Source: Antrihabitans spumae (GTDB taxonomy: Bacteria; Actinomycetota; Actinomycetes; Mycobacteriales; Mycobacteriaceae). Taken from it: a stretch of DNA of 64,000 nucleotides. Positions within the stretch are counted from its first letter, which is position 1; each line of letters opens with the position of its first letter. Below are positions 28,961 through 37,040 of this stretch, in pieces. Under the pieces are notes generated by a model. That model was not told the DNA's origin, did not search any database, and saw only the letters and a list, made by a program, of their open reading frames with translations. The stretch covers positions 1-64,000 of the forward strand of contig NZ_JBIMSN010000138.1 in assembly GCF_043944905.1 (NCBI RefSeq), written 5' to 3'. The position numbers were made by a program, and so were the translations under genes.

Positions 28961-30349
28961 ATGAGCGATGTGCCGTTCGGCTTTTCGAATCCAAACGACC
29001 CGGACAAAGATAGGAACCGAAAAGAAGGCAGGGAAGGTTCCGACGGTGGTCAGGGCGCGTCGGACCCGTTCGGTTTCGGCCTCGAAGGGTTCGATCCCGC
29101 GCAGCTCGGTCAGATGCTGTCCCAGTTCGGCGCAATGCTGAGCAACATGGGAGCCGGCGCGGGTCCGGGCGCGTCCGCCGGTCCCGTCAACTACGACGTG
29201 GCGAAGCAACTGGCCCGCCAGCAACTCGGGAACTTCAAACCGGTGTCGGCCGGCACCACCAAAGCCGTTGCCGATGCTGCCCACCTCGCCGAACTATGGC
29301 TCGACGGAGCAACAACGCTGCCTGCGGGCGCTGCCAAGACGGTCGGGTGGACACCCAACGATTGGCTCGAAAACACCCTCGACACCTGGAAGCGGCTATG
29401 CGATCCGGTCGCGCAGCAGATCTCGGGCATGTGGACCGCAAGCCTGCCTCCCGAGGCGCAGCAGGTCGTCGGGCCGATGATCGGGATGCTCGGCCAGATG
29501 GGCGGTCTGGCCTTCGGGTCGCAGTTGGGTCAGGCGCTCGGTCAGCTCGCCAAGGAAGTTCTGACGTCGACCGACATCGGACTTCCCTTGGGCCCCACCG
29601 GGACCGCCGCTCTCCTTCCTGAGGCGATCGCGGCATTCAGCGAAGGTCTCGAACAGCCCGAACAAGAAATTCTCGTCTTCCTCGCAGCTCGTGAAGCCGC
29701 TCACCAGCGACTGTTCCATCACGTCTCCTGGCTGCGGCAGCGTGTCCTCGGCACCGTCGAGGACTACGCACGCGGTATCCGGATGGACTTCTCCGCGATC
29801 GAACAGGCTGCCGCGGGCATCGATCCGGCCGCACTGATGGACCCGTCGAAGATCGAAGAGATCCTGCAGCAGGGTGCTTTCGAACCGCAGACGACGCCGG
29901 AACAGAAGCAAGCTCTCGAACGCCTCGAAACCCTGCTCGCGTTGATCGAAGGCTGGGTGGAGACGGTCGTCGCAGACGCGGTCGGTGACCGCTTGCCCGG
30001 TGCGGCCGCGCTCAGCGAGACACTACGCCGACGTCGTGCAACAGGCGGACCCGCCGAACAGACCTTCGCCACCCTGGTCGGGCTCGAACTGCGACCCCGA
30101 AAGGTGCGCGAAGCGGCGACGCTGTGGCGCAGGCTCACCGACGAAGCCGGTGCGGACGTTCGCGATGGCGTGTGGGCCCACCCCGACCTGCTGCCCGACT
30201 CTGCGGACGTCGACAACCCGACCGGATTCATCGAGCGCCTGACCGGCGGCGAGGCGACCGCATTCGACGATCCGATGGCGCAGCTCGAGGAGACCGAAGC
30301 GCGCGAACGCGCCGAGAAGGGCGAGCAGCCGAAGGACGACTCGGCATAG
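28961..30349 (+). CDS. DUF2342/zincin-like protein (F420-associated family)
   Basis: A 462-residue cytosolic protein with a Gly/Asp-rich N-terminus, then WTPNDWLENTLDTWKRL and a core of helices. AAREAAHQRLFHHVSWLRQRV near residue 240 is the position usually taken as the metallopeptidase-like motif in this family, although a standard HExxH is not visible. It ends in FDDPMAQLEETEARER. Length fits the family called zinc-dependent metalloprotease or coenzyme F420 biosynthesis-associated. Protease activity is not proven. It is the first of three + genes (with 30448 and 31370) in the order seen in mycobacteria. Confidence 0.82.
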   Translation: MSDVPFGFSNPNDPDKDRNRKEGREGSDGGQGASDPFGFGLEGFDPAQLGQMLSQFGAMLSNMGAGAGPGASAGPVNYDVAKQLARQQLGNFKPVSAGTTKAVADAAHLAELWLDGATTLPAGAAKTVGWTPNDWLENTLDTWKRLCDPVAQQISGMWTASLPPEAQQVVGPMIGMLGQMGGLAFGSQLGQALGQLAKEVLTSTDIGLPLGPTGTAALLPEAIAAFSEGLEQPEQEILVFLAAREAAHQRLFHHVSWLRQRVLGTVEDYARGIRMDFSAIEQAAAGIDPAALMDPSKIEEILQQGAFEPQTTPEQKQALERLETLLALIEGWVETVVADAVGDRLPGAAALSETLRRRRATGGPAEQTFATLVGLELRPRKVREAATLWRRLTDEAGADVRDGVWAHPDLLPDSADVDNPTGFIERLTGGEATAFDDPMAQLEETEARERAEKGEQPKDDSA

Positions 30350-30447
30350 TCGCGCAGCGAGTCGGGCCTGTGGATAACTACCGCGCCTGGGGATAACTGC
30401 GCTCTGCGAGGGCCTGAGGAACACGCCGCCACCGCATACTCGCTCCC

Positions 30448-31362
30448 ATGCCGTCTTCTCAGGTTTCCGATTCCGCGCACCGCCGGGCACTGCACCGCCG
30501 CGGCAACCTCGTACTCGATCCGCGATTGACCATCCTGCAACGTCGGGCGAGCGTGCAGCTCGGCTGGGACCCCGAGTCCGCGCTGCTGCTGACCCCGCCC
30601 GACGGTGTCACCCCGGCGACCCTCGCCACGTTGCTTCGCGCCCTGGACGGCACGGTGACCCGACCTCAGTTCATGTGGCGCGCGTGCGAGAACGGCATTG
30701 CGCCTGCCGACATGTCGGCAATCCTCGCCGAACTCGACGACGTCGGTCTGCTCGACGAAACCGAGACGGCCGCGCCGCCTGTCAGAGCGATTCGGATCCA
30801 TGGTCGGGGTCCGTTGTCGGACGCGCTGTACGACAGCTTGACTGGCAATGCTGTCCGAGTGAGCCGGTCGGGCAACACGGTCAGCTACGACGTCGCAAAG
30901 TGGCGAGTCGATTTCGTCGTTCTCGCCGACGACCTGGTTGCAGATCCCCAGCTGGTGAGCACTCTCGTCGACAACCGCATTCCACACCTTCAGGTCCGCA
31001 TTCGCGATGGCAAAGGCATCGTCGGCCCACTTGTCGTGCCGGGGCAGACGAGCTGTTTGCGCTGCGCAGACCTCATTCGCTGCGCCCGAGACAACGAATG
31101 GCCGCACCTGTCGGCACAGATGCTCGGGCGAGTGGGCAGAGCAAGCACGGCAGCCGTGCTGGCAACAGCCGCGATTGCACTCGGTCAGCTGGAGGCAATT
31201 CTGACGAATCATCCGCGCGAACTGCCCGCGAGCATCGACGCCACGCTGGAACTCGACCTCGCGACACACCAGGCAAACATCCGGCGTTGGCCCCGTCACA
31301 ATCTGTGCGAATGCTGGCAAACGGCACACCCGGTGGCCGAGCGGGCGCTTGGTCAGCCATGA
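30448..31362 (+). CDS. E1/ThiF-fold cyclodehydratase-like protein (Rv3196-type)
   Basis: A 304-residue protein without strong annotation. The middle looks like a degenerate E1/ThiF fold with a short GRGPLSDALYDSL loop in place of GxGxxG. Two Cys pairs follow, TSCLRCADL near residue 208 and HNLCECW near the C-terminus, in the position of the zinc tetrad of ThiF and TOMM cyclodehydratase C proteins. The N-terminal part (residues 20-110) resembles the leader-binding/winged-helix region of such proteins. No YcaO or precursor peptide is nearby, so peptide modification is not supported. It overlaps the upstream part of the ABC1 kinase gene. Confidence 0.6.
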   Translation: MPSSQVSDSAHRRALHRRGNLVLDPRLTILQRRASVQLGWDPESALLLTPPDGVTPATLATLLRALDGTVTRPQFMWRACENGIAPADMSAILAELDDVGLLDETETAAPPVRAIRIHGRGPLSDALYDSLTGNAVRVSRSGNTVSYDVAKWRVDFVVLADDLVADPQLVSTLVDNRIPHLQVRIRDGKGIVGPLVVPGQTSCLRCADLIRCARDNEWPHLSAQMLGRVGRASTAAVLATAAIALGQLEAILTNHPRELPASIDATLELDLATHQANIRRWPRHNLCECWQTAHPVAERALGQP

Positions 31363-31369
31363 TGGGAAG

Positions 31370-32710
31370 GTGTCCGACATTCCGCGCAAGAGTTCGACGC
31401 GCACCCGAAGGCTCGCCAGCATCCCTCTAGGCATCGCGGGTCGAGCCGCCGTGGGGTACGGCAAGAAGCTCGCGGGTGGCGATCGTGGCGAAATCAATGC
31501 CGAGCTTTCCGCCAAGGCTGCCGATCAGTTGTTCAAAGTTCTCGGCGAACTCAAGGGCGGCGCGATGAAGTTCGGGCAGGCCCTGAGCGTCATGGAAGCC
31601 GCGATCCCGGACGAGTACGCCGAGCCATACCGCGAAGCACTCACAAAACTGCAAGCGGCGGCACCACCGTTGCCTGCGAAGTCGGTGCACCGAGTCCTCG
31701 ATCAACAGCTCGGCACGAAGTGGCGCGAACGGTTCGTATCGTTCGACGACACCCCGACCGCATCGGCAAGTATCGGACAGGTCCATCGCGCCGTGTGGGC
31801 AGACGGTCGCGACGTCGCCGTCAAGGTTCAGTACCCGGGAGCCGACGAGGCTCTCCGCGCAGACCTCAAGACATTGTCTCGTTTCGCGTCGATGATGGCG
31901 TCGATGATGCCCGGCACCGACGTCAAGCCAGTGCTCGCCGAACTCACCGAGCGTATGGAGGAGGAACTCGACTACCGCATCGAGGCTTCCAATCAGCGCG
32001 CGTTTGCCAAAGAGTTCGATGGCGATCCCGATTTCGCAATCCCGAAGGTTGTCGCGAGTGCGCCGAAGGTCGTCGTGACCGAATGGATGACCGCAACTCC
32101 ACTGTCGACGATCATCTCGAAAGGCACTGTCGAACAACGTAATCGCGCTGGCGAATTGTTCGCACTCTTCGCATTCTCCTCACCGACTCGGGTCGGACTA
32201 CTCCACTGCGATCCGCACCCGGGCAACTTCATGTTGCTCGACGACGGCCGTCTCGGTGTGATCGACTTCGGAGCGTGCGCGCCGCTGCCCAAGGGTTTGC
32301 CGTTCGCGCTCGGCCGGATGGTTCGTCTCGCATCGGAGGAACGGTTCGACGAACTGACTCAGCTGCTGTACGACAACAATTTCGTCATCCCGGGCCGCAC
32401 GGTCACCGATCGCGAAATCGACGAGTACCTAAGGCCTTTCACGGATCCCATCAAGACCGAATCGTTTCATTTCACGCGCTCGTGGCTGCAGAAGGTTGCG
32501 GGCACGGCGGCGGATTTCAACGGTTCACAGTTCAAGACCGCACGTTCGCTGAATCTCCCGCCCGAGTACCTGATGATCTTCCGCGTTCTGCTCGGCGGTG
32601 TCGGCATCGGCGCGCAACTCGATGCCGAAGCCCCGTACATGCGGATTCTGGCCGATTGGCTTCCCGGGTTCACCGAAGACGACGAAAGAGCCCTACCCGC
32701 GGGCGGGTAG
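31370..32710 (+). CDS. ABC1/AarF/ADCK family kinase-like protein
   Basis: About 446 residues. The ABC1 family KxGQ motif is present as GAMKFGQALSV near residue 60. The ATP-binding segment is TASASIGQVHRAVW with the following VAVKVQYPG, the ExD motif is EELDYRIEA, and the catalytic-loop region HCDPHPGNFMLLDDGRLGVIDFG is clear. The family regulates isoprenoid/quinone-linked processes; the mycobacterial homologue lies just upstream of whiB7, as here. GTG 31370 (SDIPRKSS) is preferred over TTG 31349 because it matches the family N-terminus. A long hairpin at the stop separates it from whiB7. Confidence 0.88.
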   Translation: MSDIPRKSSTRTRRLASIPLGIAGRAAVGYGKKLAGGDRGEINAELSAKAADQLFKVLGELKGGAMKFGQALSVMEAAIPDEYAEPYREALTKLQAAAPPLPAKSVHRVLDQQLGTKWRERFVSFDDTPTASASIGQVHRAVWADGRDVAVKVQYPGADEALRADLKTLSRFASMMASMMPGTDVKPVLAELTERMEEELDYRIEASNQRAFAKEFDGDPDFAIPKVVASAPKVVVTEWMTATPLSTIISKGTVEQRNRAGELFALFAFSSPTRVGLLHCDPHPGNFMLLDDGRLGVIDFGACAPLPKGLPFALGRMVRLASEERFDELTQLLYDNNFVIPGRTVTDREIDEYLRPFTDPIKTESFHFTRSWLQKVAGTAADFNGSQFKTARSLNLPPEYLMIFRVLLGGVGIGAQLDAEAPYMRILADWLPGFTEDDERALPAGG

Positions 32711-32720
32711 AGCTCTTTCG
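32683..32720. terminator. Bidirectional hairpin between the ABC1 kinase and whiB7
   Basis: An 18-bp near-perfect stem (32683-32700 with 32703-32720, one mismatch) overlaps the last codons and the stop of the kinase gene. It also lies directly downstream of the whiB7 stop codon on the other strand. Confidence 0.75.
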
Positions 32721-32725
32721 GATCG

Positions 32726-33064
32726 TCACGCAATCTTGCGAGGGCGGCCACGCGGCCGCTTGCGTGCGATGACGGCACCCTGATCGAAGATCTCGCCGCC
32801 CCACACACCCCACGGCTCGGCGCGGTCGAGAGCTGCGCTGAGGCACTGCTTCCGAATCGGGCAGTCGACGCAGAGCGCCTTCGCCTCCTCGAGCTGTGCG
32901 GGGCTGTCGGCGAACCAGAGGTCCGGGTCGGCTACCCGACACGGCAGCTCGTCCAAGCGAGGCTGGGCCGCAACGTCGTTCGCACCGAAGGCTGCGTATT
33001 CGCTTGTGACGACACGGCTTTCGATTTCTACTCGGCATGTCGTCCGGATTGTCGCGGTAGACAC
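32726..33064 (-). CDS. whiB7: WhiB7 transcriptional regulator (Fe-S)
   Basis: A 112-residue WhiB-like protein. Four cysteines (ELPCR, then ALCVDCPIRKQC) bind a 4Fe-4S cluster. GVWGGE is the WhiB beta-turn that contacts sigma factor, and the C-terminal RGRPRK is the AT-hook specific to WhiB7, which reads AT-rich sequence upstream of the -35 box. WhiB7 activates intrinsic antibiotic-resistance genes. The start GTG 33064 has GGAGA five bases upstream. The gene follows a 470-base leader that contains its own promoter, an upstream ORF and a terminator. Confidence 0.95.
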   Translation of the reverse strand: MSTATIRTTCRVEIESRVVTSEYAAFGANDVAAQPRLDELPCRVADPDLWFADSPAQLEEAKALCVDCPIRKQCLSAALDRAEPWGVWGGEIFDQGAVIARKRPRGRPRKIA

Positions 33065-33163
33065 GTCGTTCTCCTTAGCTCTCGTGCGGCATTTTGTGGA
33101 TGCTGGGTTCGAAGTTCTGTCTCGAGATGCGAACCGGTGCCGAGAGCCAAGGACCTGGATGTC

Positions 33164-33203
33164 CTAAGAAAAAGGCCACGATTCGCGTATGCGATCCGTG
33201 GCC
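33164..33203 (-). terminator. whiB7: Intrinsic terminator in the whiB7 leader (attenuator)
   Basis: On the minus strand GGCCACG pairs with CGTGGCC (33197-33203 with 33174-33180), followed by TTTTTCTT (33166-33173). It lies about 100 bases before the whiB7 start and 21 bases after the upstream ORF stop, where an attenuator that needs antitermination should be. Confidence 0.85.
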
Positions 33204-33223
33204 GAGAAGTGCGCTGAAGCTGT

Positions 33224-33466
33224 CTACCGAAGTGGACTTCGGATCGAGCCTCTGATCACGGATGCGCGTGGTGCGTAGCGAAGGCGGAATGCCTGCGGAG
33301 CTGCTGCGTGCGGTGCTGCCGCTGCCATAGCGGCTGCTTCGCCTTGCTTGGCGGACCAACCGACGATGGGATCGATAGCTGCGGTGCACAGAGCTGTCCC
33401 ACGGGCGGCGAGCAATGCATGGTTCATGCCAGCGGTTTTCGTCACGCCGAGCTGTGAATTACCCAT
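33224..33466 (-). CDS. Upstream ORF in the whiB7 leader
   Basis: An 80-codon ORF starting at ATG 33466 behind AAGGAGG (11-base spacing). It begins MGNSQLGVTKTAGMNHALL and ends with a basic, Arg-rich segment (RLRYAPRASVIRGSIRSPLR). It lies between the whiB7 promoter and the attenuator. In mycobacteria, ribosome stalling on such upstream ORFs is thought to switch whiB7 expression on, so the peptide itself may matter little. Translation is inferred from the strong ribosome site; it has no recognised domain. Confidence 0.6.
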   Translation of the reverse strand: MGNSQLGVTKTAGMNHALLAARGTALCTAAIDPIVGWSAKQGEAAAMAAAAPHAAAPQAFRLRYAPRASVIRGSIRSPLR

Positions 33467-33543
33467 TTTCCTCGCCACCTCCTTCGGGTTAGGTCTGTAT
33501 GTCCTTCGTACGCACACGAGCGTCGTGCTCAGGTGTGATTACT

Positions 33544-33582
33544 ACAGTAAACAATGCTTCCAAGATTGCACAACTTATTTTT
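33544..33582 (-). promoter_or_regulatory. whiB7: whiB7 promoter with WhiB7 autoregulatory AT box
   Basis: On the minus strand the order is AAAAAT (33577-33582), three bases, -35 TTGTGC (33568-33573), an 18-base spacer and -10 TACTGT (33544-33549). An AT-rich box three bases upstream of a -35 hexamer is the known WhiB7 target, so whiB7 should activate itself. Transcription would start near 33537. Confidence 0.8.
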
Positions 33583-33591
33583 GACCTGCGG

Positions 33592-35754
33592 TTATGTAAC
33601 TTCTGCCGCAAGCGGTTTCTCGCCTCGAACCACAGCGAGAACGTCGGGACCGAACCGTTCGAGCTTCTTGGCGCCGATTCCCGGTATCGCGACTAGAGCA
33701 CGATTGTCCTGCGGCTGCTGCTCGGCGATCGCCGTCAACGTGTTGTCGGTGAAGACGACGAAGGCCGGAACGCTGAGCTCTCGGGACTTGTCCAGACGCC
33801 ATGCCTTCAGTGCGTCGAGCAATTCCATGTCGATGTTGGACGGGCACTCGTCGCATCGGCCGAGCATCGTCGCGCCCGCTCCGGCGAGCGGTTTACCGCA
33901 CACTCGGCAACGTGGTCGCTTCTTGTTGTGCGACGACGCTTGCGGTGCGATGCGTGCGGCAGGTGAGTCGTCCGGAATCAAACCGTTCAGGAAGCGGGAG
34001 CGACGACGAGACTTGCGTCCACCCTCGTTGCGAGCGAGCGCCCACGACAGCTGCAGGTGCTCGCGAGCGCGCGTCACTCCGACGTAGAGCAGGCGCCGCT
34101 CCTCTTCCAATGCGGCTTCGTCGTCCGCAGCGCCACCATCGCCGAGGACGTGAGCGATCGGCAGTGTGCCGTCGCACAGCCCGACGAGGAACACCGCAGT
34201 CCATTCCAGCCCCTTCGCCGCGTGCAGCGATGCGAGCGTCACGCCCTGTACCGACGGTGGGTGCCGTGCTTCAGCGCGCGCGGTGAGCTCACGTAGCAGG
34301 CCTGCGAGGTCGAGTTGGTCGTCGTGGGCAGTCAGTTCTTCCGTGAGCTGCACGAGCGCAGTCAGCGATGTCCATCGTTCGCGCGCTTGCGCACCGGTCG
34401 GCTCGGCAGCGGTGAGACCGAGCGGCGCCAGCACCGCACGCACGACCGACACCAAGGCGTTACCGACTGCCTCGGCCGGCAAGTCGTCACGGCCGGCCGC
34501 CTGCCTGAGCGCACTCACCGCCTGGCGAACCTCGGAGCGGGTGAAGAACCCTTCGCCACCGCGCACCTGGAAAGCGATGTCCAGTTCGGTCAGTGCTTGC
34601 TCGTGCACCTCCGATTGGGCATTGATCCGATACAGCACAGCGATTTCGGCAGGCGGCACACCCTTGGCGATCAACCTCTTGATCGACCGTGCGACGCCCG
34701 CAGCCTCGGCAGGTTCGTCGTCGAACTCGGCGAAGGTCGGATCGGGACCCGGTGGGCGCTGGCCGATCAGTTGCAAACGAGTACCAGCGATTCGACCGCG
34801 GGCGGCCCCGATCACCCTGTTCGCCAGCGACACGACCTCCGGCGTCGACCGGTAGTCCCGTTCCAGTCGTACAACCGTCGATTCGGGAAAGCGGCGAGAG
34901 AAATCGAGCAGGTACTTCGGCGTCGCACCCGTGAAGGAATAGATCGTCTGGTTGGCGTCGCCGACGACGGTGAGGTCGTCGCGGTCGCCGAGCCAGGCAT
35001 CGAGTACGCGCTGCTGCAGCGGCGTGACGTCCTGATACTCGTCGACGACGAAGCAGCGGTACCGATCGCGGAACTCGTCGGCGACGGCCGCGTTCTCCTC
35101 CAGCGCCGCTGCTGTGTGCAGTAGTAGATCGTCGAAATCGAGCATCACACCGTCGTTGCTGACCTTCGACGACTCGTAGCCTTCGTAGACGGCAGCGATC
35201 TTGGCGGCGTCGGTCGGTATCTCGCGACGTAATCGAGCGACCGCAGACGGGTAGTCCTCGGGCGCGATCAACGACGCCTTCGCCCATTCGATTTCGCCTG
35301 CGAGATCTCGCACGCTTTCGGTCGAGGTCGACACTCCGACCCGATTGGCCGCCTGCCCGACCAGACCGAACTTGCGATCGAGCAACTGCCACTGGACATC
35401 GCCGACGACTTGCGGCCAGAAGTAGCGCAACTGCCGTAGTGCGGCAGCGTGAAAAGTTCTCGCCTGCACCTGCGTCGCTGCGCCGCCGATACCGAGCGCG
35501 CGAAGCCTGCCGCGCATCTCCCCGGCCGCTCGGGCCGTGAAGGTGACCGCAAGCACCTGGCCCGCGGAGACGTGACCGGTCGACACAAGATGTGAAATGC
35601 GGTGCGTAATCGTCCGAGTCTTGCCAGTGCCTGCACCCGCAAGTACACACACAGGTCCGCGAGGGGCGAGGACGGCAGCCGACTGCTCCGGATCGAGCCC
35701 GGCAACGATCGCTTCTCTCGGCATGGCGACCATCATTGCAGGACCGTCCGACAT
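33592..35754 (-). CDS. uvrD2: ATP-dependent DNA helicase UvrD2
   Basis: About 720 residues of SF1A helicase. Walker A is LAGAGTGKTRTITHR, motif II is DEYQDVTP, motif III is GDANQTIYSFTGA, and the later motifs include RRLLYVGVTRAREHLQLSWA. A tetracysteine motif (CRVCGKPL and CDECP) follows, then an HRDC domain at the C-terminus, the combination that defines mycobacterial UvrD2. ATG 35754 is taken as the start; internal ATGs near 35733 are alternatives. It is divergent from the mycoredoxin gene, as in M. tuberculosis. UvrD2 is a 3'-5' helicase, essential in mycobacteria. Confidence 0.93.
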   Translation of the reverse strand: MSDGPAMMVAMPREAIVAGLDPEQSAAVLAPRGPVCVLAGAGTGKTRTITHRISHLVSTGHVSAGQVLAVTFTARAAGEMRGRLRALGIGGAATQVQARTFHAAALRQLRYFWPQVVGDVQWQLLDRKFGLVGQAANRVGVSTSTESVRDLAGEIEWAKASLIAPEDYPSAVARLRREIPTDAAKIAAVYEGYESSKVSNDGVMLDFDDLLLHTAAALEENAAVADEFRDRYRCFVVDEYQDVTPLQQRVLDAWLGDRDDLTVVGDANQTIYSFTGATPKYLLDFSRRFPESTVVRLERDYRSTPEVVSLANRVIGAARGRIAGTRLQLIGQRPPGPDPTFAEFDDEPAEAAGVARSIKRLIAKGVPPAEIAVLYRINAQSEVHEQALTELDIAFQVRGGEGFFTRSEVRQAVSALRQAAGRDDLPAEAVGNALVSVVRAVLAPLGLTAAEPTGAQARERWTSLTALVQLTEELTAHDDQLDLAGLLRELTARAEARHPPSVQGVTLASLHAAKGLEWTAVFLVGLCDGTLPIAHVLGDGGAADDEAALEEERRLLYVGVTRAREHLQLSWALARNEGGRKSRRRSRFLNGLIPDDSPAARIAPQASSHNKKRPRCRVCGKPLAGAGATMLGRCDECPSNIDMELLDALKAWRLDKSRELSVPAFVVFTDNTLTAIAEQQPQDNRALVAIPGIGAKKLERFGPDVLAVVRGEKPLAAEVT

Positions 35755-35835
35755 GTGTGCCGCCCCGGCTGCGCGGTCGAAACCTCGGCCCGCCCGATCG
35801 GGAACATCGAAGACCGACCCGACGTTGTACGGGCC

Positions 35836-36093
35836 GTGACTGCTACCGCGCCTGAATTGACGATGTACTCCACCACGTGGTGTGGGTACTGCCGCCGCCT
35901 GAAGACCCAGCTGAAAGAAGCGGGCATCAGCTATGTCGAGGTCGACATCGAGCAGGATCAGGAAGCAGCCGACTTCGTCGGCAGCGTCAACGGGGGCAAC
36001 CACGTCGTCCCCACCGTGAAATTCGCTGACGGCAGCACAGCAACCAATCCGTCGCTCGCAGCGGTCAAGCAGGCAATCTCAGCTCTGGCCTAG
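35836..36093 (+). CDS. mrx1: Mycoredoxin (glutaredoxin-like)
   Basis: An 85-residue thioredoxin-fold protein with the CGYC active site in MYSTTWCGYCRRLK at residues 10-22 and the cis-proline in HVVPTVKFADG. The CGYC motif and short length match mycoredoxin-1, which reduces mycothiol-protein mixed disulfides with mycothiol and mycothione reductase. The start GTG 35836 gives the usual N-terminus (TATAPELTMYS). It lies between uvrD2 and nudC as in mycobacteria, and its stop overlaps the convergent nudC stop by four bases. Confidence 0.92.
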   Translation: MTATAPELTMYSTTWCGYCRRLKTQLKEAGISYVEVDIEQDQEAADFVGSVNGGNHVVPTVKFADGSTATNPSLAAVKQAISALA

Positions 36094-37019
36094 TCGCTCG
36101 CCGCCCACGCTGTGACGATGCCCCGAGCTATCGAAATCGAGCCTGGTAACAAGAGGCGCACACCCGCGGACGACGTCCAATCGCCCGCGGCCAGCGCTTC
36201 CCGTACTTCGGCACGGGTGAACCAGTGGGCCTCGGCAATCTCGCCGTCGGAAAAGGCAAGCGCCTGATCGGGATCGCCGATTGCTGCGAATCCGATCATG
36301 AGCGATCGAGGGAACGGCCATGGCTGGCTGCCGAGATACCGAACATCGGTGACGTCGAGACCGACCTCTTCCCGGATCTCCCGCACGACGCACGTCTCCA
36401 ACGACTCCCCCGCCTCGACGAACCCCGCAAGGATCGAGAACATCGTCGACGGCCACACCGTTTGACGAGCAAGCAGAACGCGGTCGGCACCATCGTGGAC
36501 CAAGCAGATGACCGCCGGATCCGACCGCGGGAACTCTTCGTGACCACTCGATTCGCTGACGCGTGACCAGCCGGCGTTGGCGGGCTTCGTCGGGCTGCCG
36601 TCGATCGAGCTGAACCGAGCCTTGTTGTGCCAGTTGAGCAATGCGACGGCGGTCGTCAGCATGCCTGCACTCGTGTCGTCGAGGACCGCACCGACCATCC
36701 GCAGGTCCGCGAGCTCGCCGACCAGCTCTTTCGTATAGACGGCCCACACGTGTCTGCCGTTGTCCACACCGAGAAAAACCGCGTCGGCGGGCGGTTCCGT
36801 ACCGAGATCCAGCGCTTCGTCGAGCACAAGCTGCTTGTCGACGACTCGCACCTGACCACCACGGGTGACACGCAGCAACGCTGCATCCGACCAGCCCTGC
36901 GTCAGTGCCTGTGAATCGGACCGTAAGTGCTCGGCGCGATCGAGTGTCGAACGGGACAGTAGCGGAATCTCGGACAGCTCGAAGTTGGCCACTCCACCGA
37001 GCCTAGCGTCACCTGCCAC
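36090..37019 (-). CDS. nudC: NAD(P)H diphosphatase of the NudC type
   Basis: A 309-residue Nudix hydrolase. The Nudix box is GFVEAGESLETCVVREIREEVG, followed by the NudC-specific SQPWPFPRSLMIGF. It should cleave NADH to AMP and NMNH and may remove NAD caps from RNA. The middle zinc-ribbon region (NKARFSSIDGSPTK) lacks the usual four cysteines, so no zinc is expected. It converges on mycoredoxin with a four-base stop overlap. ATG 37019 is the start. Confidence 0.9.
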   Translation of the reverse strand: MAGDARLGGVANFELSEIPLLSRSTLDRAEHLRSDSQALTQGWSDAALLRVTRGGQVRVVDKQLVLDEALDLGTEPPADAVFLGVDNGRHVWAVYTKELVGELADLRMVGAVLDDTSAGMLTTAVALLNWHNKARFSSIDGSPTKPANAGWSRVSESSGHEEFPRSDPAVICLVHDGADRVLLARQTVWPSTMFSILAGFVEAGESLETCVVREIREEVGLDVTDVRYLGSQPWPFPRSLMIGFAAIGDPDQALAFSDGEIAEAHWFTRAEVREALAAGDWTSSAGVRLLLPGSISIARGIVTAWAASD

Positions 37020-37040
37020 GCCTCGAACGTCGAGCCGGGA

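Noticed and set aside
30360..30400. A DnaA-box-like TGTGGATAA at 30369-30377 and a nearby GGATAACT
   Set aside because: A single exact box in a short intergenic gap with no cluster, AT-rich stretch or dnaA context is likely chance.
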